A stretch of DNA of 36,064 nucleotides from Rectinema sp003452735 (GTDB lineage: Bacteria > Spirochaetota > Spirochaetia > Treponematales > Rectinemataceae). The notes under the pieces are model-generated. The model was not told the DNA's origin. It ran no database searches and saw only the letters and a list, made by a program, of their open reading frames with translations. Position numbers and translations under genes: made by a program. Where the stretch lies: assembly GCA_035415815.1 (NCBI GenBank), contig DAOOGR010000010.1, positions 1-36,064 of the forward strand, written 5' to 3'. How positions within the stretch are numbered: position 1 is the stretch's first letter; each line of letters begins with the position of its first letter. This document shows, in pieces, positions 14,787-21,421 of this stretch.

Positions 14787-14955
14787 GGCGTCGCAGGTTT
14801 TAATTGCGGCGCTGTAATTTTTTGGCGCTTCAAATTTATAGCGCTGAAATTTTGATTATAACGCTTCAAATTTAATTCTAGCGCCGATATTTTTGGCGCC
14901 ACAATTTTATTTTTATCGCAATTTTGAAGCGCCGATAGTGCCGGATAGCGTCTTT
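14787..14955. repeat. AT-rich array of palindromic GC hexamers
   Basis: Between clpP and the next gene, hexamers of the form [A/G]GCGC[T/C] or close variants recur at 14808, 14824, 14840, 14860, 14880, 14895, 14915 and 14928, every 13-20 bases, separated by almost pure A/T containing AAATTT or ATTTT. AGCGCT and GGCGCC are self-complementary, so any two neighbours can pair. I see no open frame through the 229-base gap. The array ends 6 bases before the AAGGAGG ribosome site of the lipoprotein gene. It is not CRISPR-like: there are no constant repeats or unique spacers. Confidence 0.75.
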
Positions 14956-14971
14956 CTTGTAAGGAGGAAAG

Positions 14972-16102
14972 GTGCATCCGGCATTTCTTTTTCTTTCGAT
15001 TATTGCAATGCTGGCAGTAGGCTGCCAGTGCTCCCTACCGCCTCTGCACACAGATAATGAGATCAATATCGTGTCATACAATGTGCATAACCTTTTTGAT
15101 GCGGAGGAGAGCGGAAAGGAATACCCTGAATTTAGACCTTCCAAAGGAAATTGGACAAAAGAGCTCTATGCCAAAAGGCTTGAAAATGTTGTAGAAGCCG
15201 TTCGCTCGCTATCCAGCACTGAGGCTAATGGGAGCAATCGTTGCTCGGATCCAGATATTTTATGTTTCCAGGAACTTGAGAACGAAAAGGTTCTCTTCGA
15301 TCTTGCTGGGCGCCTTGGTCATGGAAAACTCCGCTATTGGGCAATAAGTGGTCCTGAAGAGAGCATAATTCATACTGGTATTTTGTCGCGTTTTCCGATA
15401 GTAGCTGTTCATTCGCATTCGGTGACAAATGCATGGGGGCTTGGCATTTTGCGAGATGTGCTGGAGGTGGAATTCGAATGCGGTGGTGTGGGCAGAATGG
15501 TTATCTTCGCCTGTCATTGGAAGTCCAAGCTGGAAGGAGAAGCGGAGACGGAACCAGCTCGACGGGCTGCAGCGGCATTGATTGCGAATAGAATACGAAA
15601 GCTCCAGGTGGAACGGCCTTCTGTTCCTATAATTGTCTGTGGAGACTTCAATGAATCACCCGATGAATACCTCCGTGTAAACAGGTGCTATCCTACGGCG
15701 ATAATGTGCTCTGGAGTGGGAGTTCCTGCTATGGCCATTGAAGGAGAACCTCTTTGGGCTTATGGCAGTTTAGATAGCGTCCAAGACGCCGATAGTATAC
15801 TAAGCGCCGATAGCGTCCAAGACGCCGGTCTTTATGAAAGAATAGAGCTCTACACTCCATGGGTGGAGCATCCCGATAAGTTCAGCCTTGCCTATAGAGA
15901 GAAGCGTGAACAATACGATGGTTTCTTGCTCAACAGAAGTCTAAAGGATGGTATCGGTCTAGAATACCAGGATTTCTATGTCGCGGATGCTCCAATGCTA
16001 TTCACTGCCGAAGGTGTTCCTCGTGAGTGGAGGGGAACTGATGGATATTCCGATCATTTGCCTGTTGAGCTCGTACTTTCAGTCGTTGAAGGTGTGCGAT
16101 AA
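14972..16102 (+). CDS. Endonuclease/exonuclease/phosphatase-family lipoprotein
   Basis: 376-residue predicted lipoprotein: a short N-terminus, hydrophobic stretch and lipobox MLAVGC put the lipidated Cys at about residue 18, so it should be anchored in a membrane facing the periplasm or surface. The rest is an EEP (DNase I-like) metal-dependent hydrolase domain: NIVSYNVHNLF, CFQELEN (metal Glu), ACHWKSK, VCGDFNES (Asp225, Asn227) and the catalytic YSDHLPVE (Asp361, His362). The substrate cannot be told; the family includes nucleases, phosphodiesterases and sphingomyelinases. GTG start at 14972 with AAGGAGG four bases upstream. Residues 268-287 are an in-frame repeat insertion (DSVQDA twice), discussed separately. 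Confidence 0.85.
   Translation: MHPAFLFLSIIAMLAVGCQCSLPPLHTDNEINIVSYNVHNLFDAEESGKEYPEFRPSKGNWTKELYAKRLENVVEAVRSLSSTEANGSNRCSDPDILCFQELENEKVLFDLAGRLGHGKLRYWAISGPEESIIHTGILSRFPIVAVHSHSVTNAWGLGILRDVLEVEFECGGVGRMVIFACHWKSKLEGEAETEPARRAAAALIANRIRKLQVERPSVPIIVCGDFNESPDEYLRVNRCYPTAIMCSGVGVPAMAIEGEPLWAYGSLDSVQDADSILSADSVQDAGLYERIELYTPWVEHPDKFSLAYREKREQYDGFLLNRSLKDGIGLEYQDFYVADAPMLFTAEGVPREWRGTDGYSDHLPVELVLSVVEGVR
15773..15827 (+). repeat. In-frame 36-base-period repeat inside the EEP lipoprotein gene
   Basis: GATAGCGTCCAAGACGCCG occurs exactly at 15773-15791 and 15809-15827. The intervening part includes AAGCGCCGATAG (15802-15813), which also occurs at 14927-14938 in the array upstream of the gene; GATAGCGTC is shared with 14944-14952. 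The period is 12 codons, so the frame is kept. Confidence 0.85.
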
Positions 16103-16142
16103 TGGCTTTCTTTAACCTTCGTCGCGGGGGAATGAAGCATCC

Positions 16143-16171
16143 TTGTCGGCGTTCAAAGCATATAGTAAATT
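16143..16171 (+). promoter_or_regulatory. Weak candidate promoter of the GntP permease gene
   Basis: -35 TTGTCG (16143-16148), 17-base spacer, -10 TAAATT (16166-16171), just before the ribosome site GGAGG at 16180. Other AT-rich hexamers here could serve equally. Confidence 0.25.
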
Positions 16172-16189
16172 ATATATTTGGAGGCTTGT

Positions 16190-17521
16190 ATGGTTTCTGG
16201 AGTTGTGGCGCTATTTCTTTTGTTGTTGGCGGTAATAGCTATTGTTGTATTGACGGGAAAGTATAAAATAAACGCTTTCCTTGTGTTAATCGGCGTATCT
16301 TTTGTTTTTGGACTTCTGATTGGGCTACCGGCTCTGGATGTTGTTGCGGGGATTAAGAATGGATTTGGAGGGACGCTGACAAGCATAGGCATTGTAATAG
16401 TTGCGGGTACCATCATGGGCACAATACTCGAAAAAACCGGTGCAGCGCTTTCGATGACCAAGGCCATCCTTAAAGTTGTAGGCAAATCGCGTGCTCCTTT
16501 GGCCATGAATATAGCTGGCTATATAGTATCCATTCCAGTTTTTTGCGATTCCGGCTATGTGATTTTGAACCCACTAAACAAAGCACTTGCAAAAGAATCC
16601 GGGATTTCGATGGCAGTGATGGCGGTGGCGCTTTCTACGGGGCTATATGCGACTCACACGATGGTTCCGCCTACTCCAGGGCCTATAGCGGCAGCCGGGG
16701 CATTGGGTGCAGATCTAGGGAAAGTCATTCTTTTAGGTCTTATTGCGGCTATTCCAGCCTCTCTTTCTGGGCTTCTTTGGGCGACCAAATTCGCCAAGAG
16801 ATATGAAATCGAGCCCGAAATCCACGAGACTTATTCCGAAATAGTAAAGAAATTCGGCAAATTGCCGAATACATTTCTTTCCTTCTTGCCAATCGTGCTT
16901 CCGATTGTGCTTATTCTGCTAAAGAGCGTTGCGGAATTCCCTTCCAAACCTTTTGGCAATGGCGATTTCCGTGTGTTTTTATCTTTCATTGGTGATCCTG
17001 TAACCGCACTTATTCTCGGTGTGCTCTGTTCTTTGCTTTTGGTTCAGAAAAATGAACTAAAGAATGCCATTTCGGATTGGATGGGAGAGGGAATAAAGGA
17101 ATCTGCTATCATTCTAGTCATAACTGCGGCAGGTGGCTCTCTGGGCGCCATCATCAAGGTAAGCCCGATCACGGATTTCATCAAGACAAACATGGCGAGC
17201 ATGCATCTAGGAATTCTGCTGCCCTTTATAATTTCCGCAGCTCTCAAAACCGCTCAAGGTTCGTCGACCGTGGCTATTGTTACCACTGCAGGAATTATGG
17301 CGCCTCTTTTACAGACGCTCGGTCTAGATCCAGCTCTTACGACCATAGCCATAGGCGCAGGCTCAATGGTTGTTTCGCATGCAAATGACTCCTATTTCTG
17401 GGTGGTTTCCCAATTCTCGGGTATGCCTGTAAATATAGCCTATAGGGCCTACACCTCCGCAACGGCCGTGGAAGGAGTAGTAGCGTTCTTGATGGTGCTC
17501 GTATTGTCCTTGTTTGTTTAG
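16190..17521 (+). CDS. GntP-family sugar-acid permease
   Basis: Inner-membrane secondary transporter of 443 residues, hydrophobic throughout with about 12 predicted membrane spans. GntP-family traits: an early ALDVVAGIKNGFGGTLTSIG segment, GTIMGTILEKTGAA, the HTMVPPTPGPIAAAG motif, AAGGSLGAIIKVSPI and SAALKTAQGSSTVAIVTTAG, and near the end VVSHANDSYFWVVSQF. Members carry gluconate, idonate, D-serine or glycerate-like acids. ATG 16190 has GGAGG five bases upstream; a TTG four codons earlier contains the ribosome site and is rejected. A glycerate kinase lies two genes downstream in the same direction, so glycerate or an acid feeding glycerate is the best guess for the substrate. Confidence 0.9.
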   Translation: MVSGVVALFLLLLAVIAIVVLTGKYKINAFLVLIGVSFVFGLLIGLPALDVVAGIKNGFGGTLTSIGIVIVAGTIMGTILEKTGAALSMTKAILKVVGKSRAPLAMNIAGYIVSIPVFCDSGYVILNPLNKALAKESGISMAVMAVALSTGLYATHTMVPPTPGPIAAAGALGADLGKVILLGLIAAIPASLSGLLWATKFAKRYEIEPEIHETYSEIVKKFGKLPNTFLSFLPIVLPIVLILLKSVAEFPSKPFGNGDFRVFLSFIGDPVTALILGVLCSLLLVQKNELKNAISDWMGEGIKESAIILVITAAGGSLGAIIKVSPITDFIKTNMASMHLGILLPFIISAALKTAQGSSTVAIVTTAGIMAPLLQTLGLDPALTTIAIGAGSMVVSHANDSYFWVVSQFSGMPVNIAYRAYTSATAVEGVVAFLMVLVLSLFV

Positions 17522-17541
17522 TGAGATAATCTAGAAGGCCA

Positions 17542-18252
17542 ATGAACAAATTCTATGCGAATATCTGCGAACGTTTTGGCCTTAATGCCTATGTTATGGG
17601 GGATTATCAAAAGGCAGAGAGCTGGTTCCGGAAGCTAGAGCAATCGGAACCAAACTCAATCCGCGTTTTGAGAAATCTTGGAGTTATTTCTCTTGCGCTG
17701 GGGAGATCGGAAGAGGCAGAACGATATTTATTAAGAGAAGAAAAGCTCTATGGTCCATCCTTCTATCGCCATTCGGCTCTTGGCGATCTTGCGTATGCGA
17801 CAGGCAAAAGAAAAGAGGCGGCAAAGCGATATCGGCTTGCGCTCAAAGACCCGGAATGTGCCGAAGGCGGCAAGGCTTTCCATATGAGAGAATTCATAGA
17901 GCAACGCCTTGCGATGAGCGAAGATGAAAAGAGATTCGCTAATGCGATGAAAGCCATGGAGATTTTCAAGAAAGCAGAGGAATTGAGAGAATCTGGCGAA
18001 CATTTGGAAGCCATAAAGTATTTTATGGAATCCTTTGCTCTGGATGAGACAAACTGGCCTGCACTCAACAATGCCGCCTCGATTCATTTGAACGCGCTTA
18101 AAAATCCTGCAGAGGCAGAGCCTTTGTTTCGGCAGGCCTTCGAGCTCTCTCGTAGCCCTCAGGTAGCTAGGAATCTCGATCTCTGCATCCAAGCTCTCGA
18201 GAAGAGCCAGAAAAATCAGGGTCAGAAAAAGCGATGGAGAGTGCAAGCATGA
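17542..18252 (+). CDS. Tetratricopeptide repeat protein
   Basis: 236-residue soluble protein with several TPR-like helical pairs: about 14-39 (GDYQKAESWFRKLEQSEPN), 40-69 (GRSEEAERYLLREEKL), 74-105 (GKRKEAAKRYRLALKDPE), 146-175 (GEHLEAIKYFMESFALDE) and 176-210 (NPAEAEPLFRQAFELS). No signal peptide or lipobox. TPRs serve as protein-binding scaffolds; the partner is unknown. ATG 17542 lies 20 bases after the permease stop, and its own stop overlaps the next gene's ATG (ATGA at 18249-18252), so it is translationally coupled to glycerate kinase. The coupling suggests it is needed in step with the permease-kinase pair, though TPR genes are common passengers. Confidence 0.85.
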   Translation: MNKFYANICERFGLNAYVMGDYQKAESWFRKLEQSEPNSIRVLRNLGVISLALGRSEEAERYLLREEKLYGPSFYRHSALGDLAYATGKRKEAAKRYRLALKDPECAEGGKAFHMREFIEQRLAMSEDEKRFANAMKAMEIFKKAEELRESGEHLEAIKYFMESFALDETNWPALNNAASIHLNALKNPAEAEPLFRQAFELSRSPQVARNLDLCIQALEKSQKNQGQKKRWRVQA

Positions 18253-19679
18253 GGAGGAGCTTTGAGCGCTCCTTGCGTGTGGATGCAGAGGATATTTTCC
18301 GAGCCGCGGTGGATAGGGTTATGCCAAGCCGGCTTTTTTCCTATTGCCTTTCGCTGGAAGGTTCGATACTGAGCCTTTATGATGGAGAAAAACCACAGCT
18401 CTATGACTTATCCAAATATGATCATGTGGTGATAGCGGCCTTTGGAAAGGCTTCGATTCCAATGGCAGTAAGTCTGGCATCGATTCTGGGCGAACGAGTT
18501 ACAGAAGGGCTTGTAGTCTTTAAAGCCCCTGAAAGTGGACAGAAGTCGAGATTTCCTGAGGATATCGAAAATCTTTTCGCATCTCGTTCTATTCGCTATA
18601 TCGAGGGAAGTCACCCCGTTCCGGATGAAAGGTCGGTGCAAGCCGGAAGGGAAATGCTCAATCTTGCCATGCGGGTAAGGAAATGGGAAGAAGTCGGCAA
18701 AAGGACTCTTGTATTTGTACTGGTCTCTGGAGGAGGGAGTGCTCTGCTGGCGGTTCCTGCTTCGGGTATATCGCTTGAAGACAAGGCGGAAGCCACAAGG
18801 CTTCTATTGGCTTGTGGAGCTACAATTCACGAGATCAATACAGTGCGCAAGCATCTATCTGCCATAAAAGGTGGTCTTCTGGCAAAGGCTTTTTCCCCTT
18901 CGCGGATAATTGCACTCATCCTTTCGGATGTGATGGGCGATGATTTAGATACCATTGCTTCAGGTCCTACGGTTCCAGACACGAGCACTTGGCAGGATGT
19001 GAAATCGATATTCGATAGATATGCACTATTGGACAAACTGCCAAGGTCCATAGTTCAAGCCGTAGAAGATGGACTCTCCGGTATTAGACCAGAAACTCCA
19101 AAGCCGGAAGATCCAACTTTCGATTTATGTTCGACAATACTTGTGGGTACCAATTATCATGCTATTCAAGAGGCTGAACGTAAGAGCAAAGAGCTAGGCT
19201 ACAATACTCTTGTGCTTGGGAGTCGCTTTTCTGGCGAAGCTCGCGAAATAGGCAAGGTTTTTTCCGGAATTGTCCAGGATATTATACTGCATGGAGTTCC
19301 AGTTTGCACGCCTGCATGTATCATTGCCGGCGGAGAGACGACCGTTACTCTCCGTGGCATGGGTAAGGGAGGAAGGAATCAGGAAATGGCCCTATCGGTG
19401 CTAAATGAGTTTAATCATTTCCCGCGCTCTGTTCGCTCGGGTCTGGAAAAGACGCTCTTTTTGTCGGCTGGTTCCGATGGCAACGATGGGCCTACCGATG
19501 CCGCAGGAGCCTTTGCCGACATTGATACGCTCGAAAATGCACGTCGACTTGCGCTGAATCCTTCGGAATTTCTGGCCAATAACGATTCCTACACTTTTTT
19601 TTATGAGGTTGGCGGCCTTTTTGTGACTGGTCCGACCGGCACGAATGTATGTGACATTCAACTACTTATCGTGCGATAA
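18249..19679 (+). CDS. Glycerate 2-kinase (GckA/MOFRL family)
   Basis: Phosphorylates D-glycerate with ATP to 2-phosphoglycerate, feeding lower glycolysis. 476 residues from ATG 18249, with GGAG nine bases upstream; an alternative ATG at 18234 adds five residues but lacks a ribosome site. N-terminal domain motifs: FGKASIPMA, GSHPVPDERS, LVSGGGSALL, INTVRKHLSAIKGG and LSDVMGDDLDTIASGPTVPD. C-terminal MOFRL domain: AGGETTVTLRGMGKGGRNQE, SAGSDGNDGPTDAAGA and GPTGTNVCDIQLL. All conserved stretches are intact. It overlaps the TPR gene by 4 bases and is third in the permease-TPR-kinase run; the NYN gene follows after 19 bases with no terminator between. Confidence 0.93.
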   Translation: MRRSFERSLRVDAEDIFRAAVDRVMPSRLFSYCLSLEGSILSLYDGEKPQLYDLSKYDHVVIAAFGKASIPMAVSLASILGERVTEGLVVFKAPESGQKSRFPEDIENLFASRSIRYIEGSHPVPDERSVQAGREMLNLAMRVRKWEEVGKRTLVFVLVSGGGSALLAVPASGISLEDKAEATRLLLACGATIHEINTVRKHLSAIKGGLLAKAFSPSRIIALILSDVMGDDLDTIASGPTVPDTSTWQDVKSIFDRYALLDKLPRSIVQAVEDGLSGIRPETPKPEDPTFDLCSTILVGTNYHAIQEAERKSKELGYNTLVLGSRFSGEAREIGKVFSGIVQDIILHGVPVCTPACIIAGGETTVTLRGMGKGGRNQEMALSVLNEFNHFPRSVRSGLEKTLFLSAGSDGNDGPTDAAGAFADIDTLENARRLALNPSEFLANNDSYTFFYEVGGLFVTGPTGTNVCDIQLLIVR

Positions 19680-19698
19680 ATTTTTCTGGAGATTATTT

Positions 19699-20478
19699 AT
19701 GAAGAGTGATCCGCAACTAAAACTAGCGGTTCTTATCGATGCAGACAATACTCAGCCTACCATTATCGATGGCCTTCTCGCGGAGATCGCTAAATATGGC
19801 GTTGCCAGTGTTAAGCGAATCTATGGCGATTGGACTAACCCGAATCTTCGAGGCTGGAAAGAAAGATTGTTGGAGTATGCCATCCAGCCCGTTCAGCAGT
19901 TTGCCTATACAACTGGCAAAAACTCTACGGACAGCGCGATGATAATCGATGCGATGGATCTCTTGTATACCGAAAACTTAGATGGCTTCTGTCTTGTGTC
20001 TAGCGATTCGGATTTTACAAGGCTTGCGGCAAGGCTCCGCGAGGACGGCAAGCTTGTGCTTGGTTTTGGTCAGCGCAAGACGCCTAAGCCTTTTGTGGCA
20101 GCCTGCGACAAGTTTATCTATACCGAAATTCTGCAAGCCAATGTCGGTGAAACCGAGGAAGGCCGCGAAAGCTCGTCTGAAAAGGAAAGCGGCAAGGGCT
20201 CTCCGCCGCAGGCCGACATAAAGAGCGATACAAAGATGAAGGCTTTGCTGGCAAGTGCAGTAGACGAAGCCGCGGACGAGTTTGGATGGGCCTATCTCGG
20301 CGAAGTGGGAACCTATCTTGCAAATCGTCTCCCAGAGTTCGATCCGCGCAACTATGGTTTTAGAAAGCTTGGCGACCTGATTAAGGCTGTGAATCTATTC
20401 GAGATCGATGAGCGCACTAACCCCATGGTGCCCGGCAAGCAAGTCTATCTAAGATTGAAACAGCGCGGGAAAAGTTAA
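19699..20478 (+). CDS. NYN-domain (LabA-like) PIN nuclease with C-terminal LOTUS/OST-HTH
   Basis: 259-residue protein with two parts. Residues 8-150 form an NYN/LabA-type PIN domain: LAVLIDADN (Asp14, Asp16), GKNSTDSAMIID (Asp78, Asp84) and LVSSDSDFTRLAARLRE (Asp103, Asp105), the acidic cluster of a metal-dependent RNase. Residues about 180-256 form an OST-HTH/LOTUS domain (GWAYLGEVGTYLANRLPEFD, NYGFRKLGDLI), a predicted RNA-binding fold. A charged linker of about 25 residues joins them. This architecture is widespread in bacteria but scarcely characterised; RNA cleavage is the family expectation. ATG 19699 with CTGGAG upstream; an earlier frame start at 19645 overlaps the kinase and is rejected. 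Confidence 0.88.
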   Translation: MKSDPQLKLAVLIDADNTQPTIIDGLLAEIAKYGVASVKRIYGDWTNPNLRGWKERLLEYAIQPVQQFAYTTGKNSTDSAMIIDAMDLLYTENLDGFCLVSSDSDFTRLAARLREDGKLVLGFGQRKTPKPFVAACDKFIYTEILQANVGETEEGRESSSEKESGKGSPPQADIKSDTKMKALLASAVDEAADEFGWAYLGEVGTYLANRLPEFDPRNYGFRKLGDLIKAVNLFEIDERTNPMVPGKQVYLRLKQRGKS

Positions 20479-20513
20479 GGTCAACGAATCTAAGTGAATG
20501 GTAGGATTTTGTC

Positions 20514-21329
20514 ATGCGAGTTCTGTCTGTTCTAGCAACTGCTTTCATATTGGCATTTATATTGGTTGTAATCGTATCGTGTTCGGGCCAGAAGAATAAT
20601 CGGCTTTCTTCTTTGCCTACGGATATCCGTACTCAGGTAGAAGAAGCTCTTTCTGCGGTGCAATTTAGCGATACCGATCGAGAGCGAGTGCTGGATGCAA
20701 TAAATAAGGATCCATCCGGCTTTGTGGTGCTTTTTCGCGAAGTATGTGAAGTGATGAAAAAAGATCCAGACCTTCTGTATCGCGTCGACAAGCAGAAAGC
20801 CCTATCCGCCCAGTATGTACCCATGGATCTTGTAGACCTAGATGGTGCTTTCCCATATATCGTATCAAAAAAAGGTATGAAATTGCGCAAGCCCGCGCAA
20901 GAAGCGCTTGTCCGCATGGCGGAGATGGCAAAAAAAGATGGGATTACTCTCGTTGTCTCTTCTGCCTATCGCTCTTACGACTATCAGAAGACCGTATTTG
21001 AACAGAATGTCAATGAAATGGGAAAGGCCGAAGCCGAGCGCGTATCCGCAGTTCCCGGAATGTCTCAGCACCAACTCGGCACCGCCGTGGATTTTGGATC
21101 CATAAGCGATGAATTCGCGGGTAGCGCGGCAGAGCGCTGGCTTGCATCGAATGCAGGAAAATTCGGCTTTTCGCTTTCCTTTCCGAAGGATATGGAGAAT
21201 ATAACCGGTTATAAATGGGAGAGCTGGCACTATCGCTATATTTCGCCGCCTGCCGTGGAAATGCAGGAGCGTTTCTTTCTGGGCATTCAGCAGTATCTAA
21301 TCGAGTTCCTCGCAGCCCTACCCAATTAG
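20514..21329 (+). CDS. VanY-type D-alanyl-D-alanine carboxypeptidase lipoprotein
   Basis: Zinc peptidase that trims the terminal D-Ala of cell-wall precursors or muropeptides. 271 residues. The N-terminal hydrophobic stretch ending IVSC (Cys23) is a plausible lipobox, so it is likely membrane anchored outside the cytoplasm. The catalytic VanY/PF02557 domain covers about 115-265: SSAYRSYDYQ, zinc ligands His186 and Asp193 in SQHQLGTAVDFG, then Glu236 and His239 in WESWHYRYI. ATG 20514 follows TAGGA. A helical region of about 90 residues between lipobox and enzyme is of unknown role. murJ follows after 92 bases, giving a cell-wall pairing. Confidence 0.92.
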   Translation: MRVLSVLATAFILAFILVVIVSCSGQKNNRLSSLPTDIRTQVEEALSAVQFSDTDRERVLDAINKDPSGFVVLFREVCEVMKKDPDLLYRVDKQKALSAQYVPMDLVDLDGAFPYIVSKKGMKLRKPAQEALVRMAEMAKKDGITLVVSSAYRSYDYQKTVFEQNVNEMGKAEAERVSAVPGMSQHQLGTAVDFGSISDEFAGSAAERWLASNAGKFGFSLSFPKDMENITGYKWESWHYRYISPPAVEMQERFFLGIQQYLIEFLAALPN

Positions 21330-21421
21330 TCGAAAACGATCCGTCCAAGAATATCCGCCACCGCGTCCTCCTCATAGTCTAGGACTTCACCTTTATGCGC
21401 GCTTGAAGTAGGCTAACCTCA

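Noticed and set aside
14787..14955. CRISPR array between clpP and the lipoprotein gene
   Set aside because: Repeats are short, degenerate and unevenly spaced, without unique spacers or cas genes.
16103..16189. Intrinsic terminator between the lipoprotein gene and the GntP gene
   Set aside because: The 87-base gap has no GC-rich stem followed by a T-run.
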